Origin: Paludibacteraceae bacterium
GTDB lineage: Bacteria; Bacteroidota; Bacteroidia; Bacteroidales; Paludibacteraceae
Assembly (NCBI GenBank): GCA_017527495.1
Contig: JAFXPY010000024.1
Span: forward strand, 25,763 to 89,762
Length of the DNA: 64,000 bases
Reading direction: 5' to 3'
Of the stretch, positions 36,218-44,404 are shown one piece after another; the stretch's first letter is position 1, and the number at the start of each line of letters is the position of its first letter. The notes under the pieces were generated by a model that saw only the letters and a list, made by a program, of their open reading frames with translations, made no database searches and was not told the origin of the DNA. Made by a program: the position numbers and the translations under genes.

Positions 36218-36249
36218 CAAAATTAATTGTTTTTTCTTTTATACACAAA
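36218..36249 (-). promoter_or_regulatory. Promoter of the long polysaccharide operon
   Basis: On the minus strand TTTG (36249-36246), 20 bp, then TAATTTTG (36225-36218) match the Bacteroidota consensus exactly. The leader to the wecB ATG would be only about 30 nt. That leaves no room for the long regulated leaders of Bacteroides capsule loci. No inverted repeats bracket the promoter, so it does not look invertible. Confidence 0.78.
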
Positions 36250-36300
36250 TTTTAACCAATTTTTATACTAAAATAGACGCGAACGAGACAAATTTATACA

Positions 36301-36418
36301 ACGAATTAAATCAAATACAATAACTCGTCAAATTTTAGAATACGAATTTGACGAATTGAAGCGAATACAAAAACTCGTCAAATTTTAGAATACGAATTTG
36401 ACGAATTGAAGCGAATTA
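36301..36418. repeat. 50-bp direct repeat with hairpins, AATTGAAGCGAAT family
   Basis: Two near-identical 50-bp units and part of a third lie in the gap between the wecB promoter and the PARG gene. Each unit contains a perfect 10-bp stem (TCGTCAAATT / AATTTGACGA, at 36325-36354 and 36375-36404) with a 10-nt loop, followed by GAATTGAAGCGAAT. The same core recurs upstream of thrS at 63.6-63.8 kb. Confidence 0.82.
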
Positions 36419-36478
36419 TTGTACAGGGCAAATGAGCTTATTATTGTGCAAGTCAAATAAAATTAATGGATGCGTAAT

Positions 36479-37321
36479 TTATCCCAATCGCTTGTCGAAC
36501 TCGAAGTAGTTGCGGTCGGGGCCTGTAGGACCACAATAGACAGCAAATTCTATTTCTTTGAAGTAGTGCAAAAATTCAGGCAGTATGTTTTTATACGCTT
36601 TTGCCACAACTGCCGGGTCATTACGAAATGCGCCGCAACCAAAAGCTCCTAAAATCAACACATCAACGCCATGCTGCGCAGCCACACTGATTATTTTTCT
36701 TCCACGCTTCTCATGAATAGCCTGTAATTCTTCTGGTGATACAATTTGGCGTTTCCCCTCTCCGAAATTATAGCGATTAGACGGATGCTCACGAAGGTTG
36801 GGAGCAGCACATGTGATTATGTCAAGTTTGTAAGGTTGCTCAAGCATCTGATAGTTATCGTCTTTGAGCACGACAACATCAGGTGTGTAGATTATGTCAT
36901 CATTATGCAACGAGTTATGAGCATTTATGTGAGGAGTATAGAATTTAGCCTCCATTTCGTCAGTACTGAGGCATTGGAAAAGCGTTGAAACACGGCATAA
37001 CGATTCTTCTTGCGCTCTTGAGCCACTCTCAACTCCCCCTCCGGGTGTTGTGGCTGAAGCAAAATTCAGCACCCCCACTTTGTCGGTTCCGCGTGCATAC
37101 TCTATAGCCGCTTCAAAACTTCTATTACGCGTTATATGCACTTTTGCCGGTTGGTCGAATCGTGGAATCGGCAATTCTATCGTCTGATCTTCAGGTATGA
37201 ATTGCTGAATTGCACAACTCGCTTTAACTGCAGCAGATAGCAGTTCGCTTTGTTTAATTTTCTCGCATGTGTCTTCAAAGACATCAATAAGATAGTCTCT
37301 TGTTAATTCAAAATGATCCAT
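36479..37321 (-). CDS. Microbial-type PARG (TIGR02452/DUF2263) macrodomain hydrolase
   Basis: The protein has 280 residues. The catalytic signature of poly(ADP-ribose) glycohydrolases is intact: 'TTPGGGVESGSRAQEESLCR' (about 89-108), i.e. GGG-X6-QEE, with the two glutamates that cleave the ribose-ribose bond. Later landmarks are 'ITCAAPNLREH' and 'LILGAFGCGAFRNDP' (about 222-236), the ADP-ribose diphosphate-binding loop. It should remove ADP-ribose chains or single units from targets in the cytosol. No ADP-ribosyltransferase is visible nearby. It starts 8 bp after aat, so it appears to be the fourth gene of the clpS-clpA-aat operon. Confidence 0.87.
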   Translation of the reverse strand: MDHFELTRDYLIDVFEDTCEKIKQSELLSAAVKASCAIQQFIPEDQTIELPIPRFDQPAKVHITRNRSFEAAIEYARGTDKVGVLNFASATTPGGGVESGSRAQEESLCRVSTLFQCLSTDEMEAKFYTPHINAHNSLHNDDIIYTPDVVVLKDDNYQMLEQPYKLDIITCAAPNLREHPSNRYNFGEGKRQIVSPEELQAIHEKRGRKIISVAAQHGVDVLILGAFGCGAFRNDPAVVAKAYKNILPEFLHYFKEIEFAVYCGPTGPDRNYFEFDKRLG

Positions 37322-37329
37322 AGTTAGTG

Positions 37330-37980
37330 TTATTTTAAGTTGTTTATATATTCCATATATTCATCGTAGGAAATATATCTGCCTCCCATAGATTTGAGGT
37401 GCGGTGTTTCCAATTGGCAATCTATTATTCCCCCGCTGCCCTGCATTGATTGCGCAAGAGTTATTAGTGCTAATTTTGAGGCATTGGGAACTAAAGAGAA
37501 CATACTTTCTCCAATAATATTTTTGCCTATAACAATTCCGTACAAGCCACCGACTAACTGTTCTTTATCCCAGACCTCGACACTCAATGCATATTGTAGC
37601 CGATACATTCTTGTATATGCTTCGATGATTCGTTCTCCGAGCCATGCTCCCTCTTGTTGATCGCGTCCTTGCGCTTTTCCACAGTTGCGCATAACTTGTT
37701 CAAAAGCTTCATTACAACTTACTCTATAGCGTTTTTGATGCATCAATTGCTTCATTGAATGGCTGATATGTATCTCTTCGGGAAAGATAACAAATCTCTC
37801 GTGCGGGCAGTACCACACGGGCTCAGGCATTGTCATGTCATACCAAGGAAAGATACCATAATGATAAGCCAACTCAAGCCATTCGGGTGTTAAGTCGCCA
37901 CCGATAGCCAACAAACCATCTTCTTCTGCCAAACGCGGGTCTGGAAAGCCTACTATTGATTTGTCTAATGAAAAAACCAT
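37330..37980 (-). CDS. aat: Leucyl/phenylalanyl-tRNA--protein transferase
   Basis: The protein has 216 residues with the full Aat signature: 'FPDPRLAEEDGLLAIGGDL' near the N-terminus, 'YHYGIFPWYD' (about 39-48), 'WYCPHERFVIFP' and 'GESMFSLVPNASKLAL' (about 157-172). It attaches Leu or Phe to N-terminal Lys or Arg, creating primary N-degrons. These are recognised by ClpS and degraded by ClpAP, the other two products of this operon. The start shares one base with the clpA stop (TAATG), so it is translationally coupled. Confidence 0.96.
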   Translation of the reverse strand: MVFSLDKSIVGFPDPRLAEEDGLLAIGGDLTPEWLELAYHYGIFPWYDMTMPEPVWYCPHERFVIFPEEIHISHSMKQLMHQKRYRVSCNEAFEQVMRNCGKAQGRDQQEGAWLGERIIEAYTRMYRLQYALSVEVWDKEQLVGGLYGIVIGKNIIGESMFSLVPNASKLALITLAQSMQGSGGIIDCQLETPHLKSMGGRYISYDEYMEYINNLK

Positions 37981-40229
37981 TATTCAACTTCTAATTGTTC
38001 GTTTTTGAGAATAAGTCTCGCCTTTCCTCCATTTTTAAGTTTTCCGAAAAGTATGTTTTTAATCAGTGGCGTGTAGGCATATTGTCGGATGACACGATCC
38101 ATTTCTCTTGCTCCGTACTGAACCGAGAAACCTTTATCGAACAAGAATTTATTTGCCTCTGCCGACAGCTGCAGTTCTACATTTTTGGCTTTCAGTCGCT
38201 CGTTGAGCAGATTGATTTTCTTGTTGAGTATGAGTTGTGCCATTTGCTCATTCATGTCGTTGAACACTACGATGTCTGTCAAGCGGTTGATAAACTCCGG
38301 TTTGAATGTTTTCTTCACAGCCGCAAGCATTGCATCGCCGCGTTTCACTGTGCTGCCGAAGCCTATTGACGCCATCGAAGCATATTGAGCACCGGCATTA
38401 CTTGTCATGACAAGAATCACATTTTTGAAGTCTGCCTTAAAGCCGCGATTATCGGTCAGTTTGGCATAGTCCATTACTTGAAGAAGTATATTATACACAT
38501 CTTGGTGAGCTTTTTCGATTTCGTCGAACAGCAGTACACAATTAGGTGATTTGCGTATTGCGTCGGTCAGCAAGCCGCCGTCGTCGTAACCTACATATCC
38601 TGCCGGCGAACCAATGAGTTTGGCTATTGTGTGTTTCTCTGCATATTCGCTCATGTCGAAACGCACGAGTTCAACACCTAATTCTTTTGCTAACACTCGG
38701 CACAACTCTGTCTTTCCCACTCCTGTCGGTCCGACAAACAAAAGACTTGCAAGGGGTTTATCGGCTTCATTCAATCCGGCCTTAGCTATTTGAACGGCTT
38801 GGACGACATTCTCAATGGCTTTGTCTTGTCCGTAAATTTGCGACTGCAGTTTGCCCTGCAACCCTTCCAACGATGCATTGCCGCTATCTGTGGTACTCAA
38901 CATCTCGTCTGTCAGTCGGCATATACGTTTTAGTGTCTCATTGATCATATTGCGGTCAACAACCATGATTTTCTTTTTGCGTGGCTGCATTTGGCAATAG
39001 GCTCCGGTTTCGTCAATCAAATCGATGGCTTTGTCGGGCAAGAATCGGTCGGTTATGTATTTGGCACTCATCTCCACAACATAACGCATCAACCCATCCT
39101 CATATTTTACTTCATGGAATTTTTCGTAGTGCTCTTTGAGTCCCTCAAGTATCTTCACGGCATCGTCTATTGAGGGCTCAAGGATATCAATTTTTTGAAA
39201 ACGCCTCACCATAGGCTGCGACACTTGGAAATACTTGTTGTACTCCTTGTATGTTGTGGCACCAATAAATCGAATGTCACCTGACTCAAAATGCGGTTTG
39301 AGCAGATTAGCTATATCTGTGCTATTGCCTTCTACAGCACCGGCACCGATGATGTTGTGTATTTCGTCAATATACACAATTGCATTTTCTTGATTTGCCA
39401 AGCTGTCAATCATTTTCTTCACATGCTTTTCCATTTCACCGCGAAATTTGGTACCTGCCAAAATCTGCGACAAGTCGAATTGGAAAATCTTAGCTCCGAG
39501 CAATTTCTTTGGCACACGCCCCTCGTTGATTCTCTGCGCAAGACCATAGATGAGAGCTGTCTTGCCCACACCGGCTTCACCAATATGCAAAGGATTGTTT
39601 TTGTCTTTACGACAAAGCACTTGTATGGTTCGGTCTAATTCTTTTTCTCTGCCAATCAACGGATTATGTTTATCAACCTGGTCATTGATACAAATCATAT
39701 TTATTTCTGCCGGCGATTGTTCCTGCTCCGGTTCCTGCTCTTCATCAAAAAAGTCGCTTGCATCGGGTTCGAAGGCTCTATATCTGACAAAAATATTGGT
39801 TGGACGATTCGGGTCAAATGAGGCATCAATCATGTTGAGGAGCTCTTGCTCATCTTCAAATCTATTTGCAAAAAAAGAATGAGCATAAGATTCTTCAAAC
39901 GACATGATTGCATGGAATATGTCCGGCACATCAATGTCTTTTCCTTCTTCTTTGTTTTGATATGCAAATTCGAACATCTTAGCAAATTGCTCTGAAGGTT
40001 CGAGAACGTAATCTTCAACCGTTGCCGGGACTACAGTATTTGCAAGAAGTGCATTATCTTTCAAATCATCATAACCAATATTATACCTATTGCATATATT
40101 GATAAATTCAGGTACAGTGTTGTATATTCCGAGCAAGAGAACTTCAGGTGTGAGAAATTCCCAGCGATTTGTTGTTGCAAGTTGGTCGGCAAATATTATG
40201 GCGTTGTTTAGTCGTTCAGTGAAATTCAT
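37980..40229 (-). CDS. clpA: ATP-dependent Clp protease ATP-binding subunit ClpA
   Basis: The protein has 749 residues, the ClpA size, without the coiled-coil middle domain of ClpB or ClpC. The Clp-N domain covers about 1-150. AAA+ domain 1 has Walker A 'GEAGVGKTAL' (about 217-226) and Walker B 'IVYIDEIHNI'. Domain 2 has 'GPTGVGKTELC' (about 488-498) and 'CVLLFDEIEKAH'. It unfolds substrates and feeds them to ClpP, whose gene is not here. It lies 21 bp downstream of clpS, which delivers N-degron substrates to it. An acidic, glutamate-rich linker (EEQEPEQEQSPAE, about 168-180) precedes domain 1. Confidence 0.96.
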   Translation of the reverse strand: MNFTERLNNAIIFADQLATTNRWEFLTPEVLLLGIYNTVPEFINICNRYNIGYDDLKDNALLANTVVPATVEDYVLEPSEQFAKMFEFAYQNKEEGKDIDVPDIFHAIMSFEESYAHSFFANRFEDEQELLNMIDASFDPNRPTNIFVRYRAFEPDASDFFDEEQEPEQEQSPAEINMICINDQVDKHNPLIGREKELDRTIQVLCRKDKNNPLHIGEAGVGKTALIYGLAQRINEGRVPKKLLGAKIFQFDLSQILAGTKFRGEMEKHVKKMIDSLANQENAIVYIDEIHNIIGAGAVEGNSTDIANLLKPHFESGDIRFIGATTYKEYNKYFQVSQPMVRRFQKIDILEPSIDDAVKILEGLKEHYEKFHEVKYEDGLMRYVVEMSAKYITDRFLPDKAIDLIDETGAYCQMQPRKKKIMVVDRNMINETLKRICRLTDEMLSTTDSGNASLEGLQGKLQSQIYGQDKAIENVVQAVQIAKAGLNEADKPLASLLFVGPTGVGKTELCRVLAKELGVELVRFDMSEYAEKHTIAKLIGSPAGYVGYDDGGLLTDAIRKSPNCVLLFDEIEKAHQDVYNILLQVMDYAKLTDNRGFKADFKNVILVMTSNAGAQYASMASIGFGSTVKRGDAMLAAVKKTFKPEFINRLTDIVVFNDMNEQMAQLILNKKINLLNERLKAKNVELQLSAEANKFLFDKGFSVQYGAREMDRVIRQYAYTPLIKNILFGKLKNGGKARLILKNEQLEVE

Positions 40230-40250
40230 ATATTGAGTATAGTTTGAATA

Positions 40251-40565
40251 TTAGAAAGGTTTATCATCAAGTTCTGTTGTAACTACGAGCGGGAAACCAT
40301 TGTCACGAGCCATTCGCATTGCTTTGTCTGCTTTGCTTTTTGCTATGTCATAGGCATATCTTCCGACAATAGCTTTTCCCGTGTTATGAATATTGAGCAT
40401 CAAAGTTGTTGCTAATTCAGGAGAATGAAAAAAAACTTGTCGCAAAACCATAACAACAAAATCCATTGTTGTGATGTCGTCGTTATGCATAACGACATTG
40501 TAGAATCTTGGTTCTATATTTTTGTCTGCAATCAGAGACGATGTTTTTTGGCTGTTTTCAGGCAT
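40251..40565 (-). CDS. clpS: ClpS adaptor protein
   Basis: The protein has 104 residues. 'FYNVVMHNDDITTMDFVVMV' (about 21-40) is the signature of ClpS: the NDD that contacts the N-terminal amino group and the Met/Val residues lining the pocket. 'KAIVGRYAYDIAKSKADKAM' later also fits. It binds proteins with Leu, Phe, Tyr or Trp at the N-terminus and hands them to ClpA. It is the first gene of clpS-clpA-aat-PARG. A -7-like element lies 58 bp upstream. Confidence 0.95.
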   Translation of the reverse strand: MPENSQKTSSLIADKNIEPRFYNVVMHNDDITTMDFVVMVLRQVFFHSPELATTLMLNIHNTGKAIVGRYAYDIAKSKADKAMRMARDNGFPLVVTTELDDKPF

Positions 40566-40622
40566 AAATAATTAAGGATTAATCAAATACTAAAATTGAA
40601 ACGAAACAATTAAAATGAATTG

Positions 40623-40630
40623 CAAAAATA
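40623..40630 (-). promoter_or_regulatory. Possible -7 element of clpS
   Basis: TATTTTTG on the minus strand matches TAnnTTTG. No TTTG lies at the proper distance upstream, so support comes only from the -7 match and its place in the 110-bp gap between the MscS gene and clpS. Confidence 0.4.
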
Positions 40631-40675
40631 GATTTTACAATCAACAATCCCATTGAATATTGCAAAATATTTTTT

Positions 40676-41602
40676 TTATTCCTTTGAGACAACTACATGC
40701 GGGTATGCAAATGATATGCCTTTTTCGTTGAAAGTCTTGTAGGCTATTTCGTTGAACCAAAAATAGTTGGTCCAATAGTTCTCACTTTTTGTCCATGCAC
40801 GCACTGTGATGTTGATACTGCTGTCTGCCATTTCGCCGAGATAAATGTTGTAGGCCGGGTCTTTTAGTATCAACTCATTGCTGTCTAATAAATCCTTAAC
40901 AACTTTTTTGGCATTGTCGAAATCCTGCCCATAATCAATAGTCAAGACCCAATCTATTCGGCGTATTTCCTGGCGACTATAATTGACAAGACTTGATGTC
41001 GTGAGCGAGTTGTTCGGAATAATTATCGTTTTATTATCGACGGTAAGCATCACGGTATGGAAAATCTGTATTTCTTTCACTGTTCCGGCTTGCCCTGATG
41101 TTTCGATATAGTCACCGACCTTAAATGGTCGGAAAAGCAAGATAAGCACACCGGCTGCAAAGTTGGACAGCTGTCCGCTCAGTGCCATACCGATTGCCAT
41201 ACCGGCAGCAGTAAATAAGGCTGCAAAAGATGATGTCTCTATACCTAATGTGGAAATAATCGAAACGATGAGCAAAACATTGAGCAACACCTTCACCAGA
41301 CTGCTTGTGAATGATTGAACTGTCGGATCGAGTTTGCTTCGCTGCGAACGCTTTACCAATAATTTATCTACCCACTTGATTATAAATCGACCAATTATGT
41401 ATACAATTATAGCTGCTAAGATTCGTTTGCCTAAATCAATACTCGACGCCGAAATTGCGTCCCATAGTGTTTGCCACGAGTCACGAACATCGCCACCATT
41501 TTGCATGGCCTCAATCACTCCTTGTCGAGCCTCACGCACGGCATTTACTGTGCTGTCTATCTTTTCGTTAACAGCTATTTGCGGTTCTTGGGTTTGTAAC
41601 AT
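40676..41602 (-). CDS. MscS-family small-conductance mechanosensitive channel
   Basis: The protein has 308 residues. It has an N-terminal cytosolic or periplasmic helix (1-55), then three transmembrane helices (about 57-75, 97-116 and 120-150). TM3 is 'FAALFTAAGMAIGMALSGQL', followed by 'SNFAAGVLILLFRPFKVGDY', the pore-lining helix and the start of the beta domain of MscS. The C-terminal alpha/beta domain ends in YPHVVV. It opens under membrane tension to release solutes during osmotic down-shock. It stands alone between the N-degron operon and a large palindromic repeat element. Confidence 0.92.
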   Translation of the reverse strand: MLQTQEPQIAVNEKIDSTVNAVREARQGVIEAMQNGGDVRDSWQTLWDAISASSIDLGKRILAAIIVYIIGRFIIKWVDKLLVKRSQRSKLDPTVQSFTSSLVKVLLNVLLIVSIISTLGIETSSFAALFTAAGMAIGMALSGQLSNFAAGVLILLFRPFKVGDYIETSGQAGTVKEIQIFHTVMLTVDNKTIIIPNNSLTTSSLVNYSRQEIRRIDWVLTIDYGQDFDNAKKVVKDLLDSNELILKDPAYNIYLGEMADSSINITVRAWTKSENYWTNYFWFNEIAYKTFNEKGISFAYPHVVVSKE

Positions 41603-41612
41603 AAAATGATTT

Positions 41613-41656
41613 TCTTATTTACTTATTTACGATTTACTTATTTACGATTTGCTTAT
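41613..41656. repeat. 15-bp TTTACTTATTTACGA tandem repeat, upstream of the MscS gene
   Basis: About three degenerate copies of a 15-bp unit (TTTACTTATTTACGA) occur just upstream of the MscS start. The last 19 bp (TTATTTACGATTTGCTTAT, 41638-41656) recur exactly at 41911-41929, on the far side of the palindromic element. The reverse complement of a related 19-mer is found at 14857-14875. Confidence 0.78.
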
Positions 41657-41701
41657 CTATTTACTAATTTACTAAAGTTTTCCACTAATGTTCAGTAGCA
41701 C

Positions 41702-41890
41702 TTTTATTGAGATTATACCCCGTAGGGGTTTCCTTTTAATAGCATTGATATTGATAATCAGCGTTATTTCCCGTTAGGGAATATCTTTTAAATTCATTTT
41801 ACGCCATAGAAATTCCCTAACGGGAAATCAATGGATAAATATAATCAGCTATCCTATTAAAAGAAAATCGCTACGCGATAACATTGAACC
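41702..41890. repeat. Large nested palindromic element
   Basis: The element is symmetric about position 41797.5. The innermost arms TTTCCCGTTAGGGAAT and ATTCCCTAACGGGAAA (41767-41782 / 41812-41827) are perfectly complementary. CTTTTAATAG / CTATTAAAAG (41733-41742 / 41854-41863) pair further out. Outermost, each side has its own small hairpin: ACCCCGTAGGGGT on the left and TCGCTACGCGA on the right. These occupy mirror positions but have different, self-complementary sequences. The element is bracketed by a 19-bp direct repeat. There is no open frame in it. The gap 41603-41930 holds only this element and the flanking repeats. Confidence 0.82.
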
Positions 41891-41930
41891 AAGCGCGAAA
41901 CTTTGTTTATTTATTTACGATTTGCTTATA

Positions 41931-42551
41931 TTATATTTTGAGATTTTCGATTTTTTGCCGTTTGACATTGAAAAAATCCATACCCACGGCACGAGCTCCG
42001 GCACCATCCGTATCTTCACGATCTCCTATCATCAGTGTGTCTTGCGGTGTACTGCCAAGCATCTCTATTACTGCCAGAAAACTGCGCTTACAGGGTTTCA
42101 AACCGCCCAATGCAGGTGAGTCTATTATGACATCAAAGAGTGTCTGGTCGATACCTAATGCGGCAAGTTTCTCACGCGTCCAAGCATAATCAGAAAACAC
42201 AGCCAATTTCATTCCCCGTTCTTTGAGTTGCCTAACCAAAGGCTCTACCCATGGTCGGACAGGATGTTTCTCGCCAATAATTCTAACCATTGAAGGCATA
42301 TACGACTTTTCGTACCACTGACGAGCTTGTTCGGCTGTGGAACCATGTTTGGCACCTATCATGCGATATTGCGTACGGCGAAAATCTTGCTCCGACTCAA
42401 ATTCTTTTCCCATCAAACGCTTGCGCGCGAGACGCTCCGACAACATCCAAAAGGCTTTGAGCGGGTCGCTCAAAACCAATTGGATAGGCAGATGACGGTT
42501 GTCGTAAAGTGTTCCGTCAAGGTCGAATATTACTGCTTTGTATTGTTTCAA
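41931..42551 (-). CDS. HAD-superfamily hydrolase
   Basis: The protein has 206 residues and starts with a TTG 3 bp after the GH3 stop (no ATG is available ahead of the catalytic motif). Motif I is 'VIFDLDGTLYDN' (Asp9 and Asp11 with this start). 'LAVFSDYAWT' provides the motif II Ser (about 116), 'GLKPCKRSF' the motif III Lys, and 'DTLMIGDREDTDGAGARAVG' the motif IV acidic residues. The alpha-helical cap between about 15 and 95 makes it a C1-type phosphatase of the phosphoglycolate phosphatase/YjjG group. The substrate is not predictable. It is probably co-transcribed with the GH3 gene at 42555. Confidence 0.85.
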   Translation of the reverse strand: MKQYKAVIFDLDGTLYDNRHLPIQLVLSDPLKAFWMLSERLARKRLMGKEFESEQDFRRTQYRMIGAKHGSTAEQARQWYEKSYMPSMVRIIGEKHPVRPWVEPLVRQLKERGMKLAVFSDYAWTREKLAALGIDQTLFDVIIDSPALGGLKPCKRSFLAVIEMLGSTPQDTLMIGDREDTDGAGARAVGMDFFNVKRQKIENLKI

Positions 42552-42554
42552 TAG

Positions 42555-44249
42555 TTATTCTTTAACTAACTTTTTGAATTTTGCATGACGCTTCTCGTCT
42601 TGCATCAAAAGGTTCATTTTGAACTGTCCGTCACGACTTCCTTCTGCAATGCAGGCAGCCTTGAATTGTTCAAATGAGTTTTCAACCATACGATGTGTGA
42701 TAGGGTCTTTAACACGGAACGATGCACGTTTTGCGTCATACTCGATATTCATTTCTTTAAGTTTGGCATCGACAGATTTGGTAAATTCTTCGGCTTGCTC
42801 TTGCGTCACAGACTGGTCCTTGAACTCATAGTAGAAATGATATGCTGATTTCTCCATATCGGCAAACCCCACAAAGAAAGCAACAGGGAGTTTAAGCTCT
42901 TTTTCCGTTTCGCGCACAGCATTGATAAATTGGCGTTCGTGCAACTTCTCACCTGTCATGGTAACTATACCATTGACTTTCTGTATCATGTGAACGGTTG
43001 GGGTATTCTCAAATTTTGGTCCCACCTGCAAGAGGTCGTTCATATTGTAGCGATACAGACCGGCGTATGTTGTTACGAACGGGCAGTAGCGCTTACCCTC
43101 TTGCAATTCATGAAGTTGCAAATAGCGAGGATTTTCAGAGTCTAAATCCTCCTCTGCTATAAACTCATAATAGTGAAAATGCGGGAAGAGTACTGAATTG
43201 TTAGTATCGTCAAGTACGAGACCAAAACGGCATTCTGACGAGAAATAACCAAACTCTTGATGAAGCATCTGCTCAGGGAACCAATCTTTGAATTTGTCGA
43301 GATAGACAGCTGTATTGCCACACTTCCATGTGTTGAGGATTTGCAGATTTGGCCAATAATGCTTTGGCAATGGGCGACCATATTTCTCTTTCAACTTGCG
43401 CAATTCTTGTGCTCGCTGAGGATTAGGCTTGAGATATGGCTTTACTGCCTCACGAATTTCAGGCTCTATATTGACTTTGTCAGACAATGTTCCGTTCTCA
43501 ATATCTTTTACATATTCGTCATACCACTCGTCAACATTCTTTTGAATTTCAACAATTGTTGAAGGATTGGCCGTTACAACGAGCGTAACACTATACTCAA
43601 TACCCATACGCATGATTGTATAGTAGCGCGCAGTATAGTCTTTTATTCCGAATATATCGGACGGTGAACAATAAAGTTTTTTTACAAAATTAGGGCAGTC
43701 GCGTTGCGTAACACCTGACACAGAGCCATAGAAAGTGCCGTCGGGCGCTTCGCCTTCTTTCACCTTACCTACTATAGAAACAATTTTTCCACGGAAGACA
43801 TTGTGGCGCATACGAATAAAATTATAGAGCCATACTTTTGTTTCCTTGCCATATACATTGTTCAAATAGATATCTGTGATTGGTATCCATTTAGGTTCTT
43901 TTGTCGTGCCTGATGTTGTGGCATATAATACCGGCTTGCCGGGGAAAAGGATATTTGCTTCGCCATGTTTGTGTTTCTCCACATAGGGGCGAAGGTCTTC
44001 GTAGTCATTTGCCGGGACATATTGTTGGTATAAACGATGAAGCTCTACCCCATTCTTGGCTTTCAATATATCTGCAAAATGATGCTCTTTACCATATTCT
44101 GTGTCTTTGGCATATTCAAGTATTCCGCGCAATGTTTGCTCACTTGTCTTTTGTGGGTCGCGACTTGCTTTTTTTAATTTCAACCATTGTATTCCTCCTG
44201 CAACTGACAAGAGGAAATTTGGAACAATCGGTGCTTTTTCTCCGTTCAT
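42555..44249 (-). CDS. GH3-family (auxin-responsive promoter-like) adenylate-forming protein, copy 1
   Basis: The protein has 564 residues. The ATP-binding P-loop of the ANL superfamily is 'YATTSGTTKEPKWIPIT' (about 109-125). 'GYFSSECRFGLVLDD' (about 334-348) and 'LYRYNMNDLLQVG' (about 410-422) correspond to motifs 2 and 3 of GH3 enzymes. 'MTGEKLHERQFINAV' is near the C-domain hinge. Plant GH3 proteins join amino acids to acyl acids by an acyl-adenylate; the bacterial homologues have no well-established reaction. The presence of all motifs suggests an active acyl-acid:amine ligase. A candidate promoter lies between two perfect inverted repeats upstream. Confidence 0.86.
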   Translation of the reverse strand: MNGEKAPIVPNFLLSVAGGIQWLKLKKASRDPQKTSEQTLRGILEYAKDTEYGKEHHFADILKAKNGVELHRLYQQYVPANDYEDLRPYVEKHKHGEANILFPGKPVLYATTSGTTKEPKWIPITDIYLNNVYGKETKVWLYNFIRMRHNVFRGKIVSIVGKVKEGEAPDGTFYGSVSGVTQRDCPNFVKKLYCSPSDIFGIKDYTARYYTIMRMGIEYSVTLVVTANPSTIVEIQKNVDEWYDEYVKDIENGTLSDKVNIEPEIREAVKPYLKPNPQRAQELRKLKEKYGRPLPKHYWPNLQILNTWKCGNTAVYLDKFKDWFPEQMLHQEFGYFSSECRFGLVLDDTNNSVLFPHFHYYEFIAEEDLDSENPRYLQLHELQEGKRYCPFVTTYAGLYRYNMNDLLQVGPKFENTPTVHMIQKVNGIVTMTGEKLHERQFINAVRETEKELKLPVAFFVGFADMEKSAYHFYYEFKDQSVTQEQAEEFTKSVDAKLKEMNIEYDAKRASFRVKDPITHRMVENSFEQFKAACIAEGSRDGQFKMNLLMQDEKRHAKFKKLVKE

Positions 44250-44270
44250 ATTATTATCTAAATTAAAAAA

Positions 44271-44325
44271 TTAGTATTCTAATTAATCAAAGTACAAATT
44301 TACTACTTTTTAATTAGAATACTAA
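44271..44325 (-). promoter_or_regulatory. Inverted repeat bracketing the GH3 copy 1 promoter
   Basis: TTAGTATTCTAATTAA (44271-44286) and TTAATTAGAATACTAA (44310-44325) are perfect inverted repeats 23 bp apart. On the minus strand the -7 element TAAATTTG (44302-44295) lies between them. A degenerate -33 region (TTTAG, about 44326-44322) overlaps the upstream arm. This is the layout of an operator-controlled promoter. A transcript-level hairpin with a 23-nt loop is the alternative. Confidence 0.5.
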
Positions 44326-44404
44326 ATGAAATGTTAATTTATTAACATTTTTTACACTTTTGTGCAGTTTTTCACATTTTTTAAGAAATACGAGAATTAA
44401 ATTT

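Noticed and set aside
36183..36478. Invertible promoter of the polysaccharide operon
   Set aside because: No matching inverted repeats flank the promoter; the hairpins at 36325-36404 are all on one side, and no recombinase is near.
41603..41930. Full insertion sequence
   Set aside because: Palindromes and a direct repeat are present, but there is no transposase or open frame, so only a non-autonomous element is considered.
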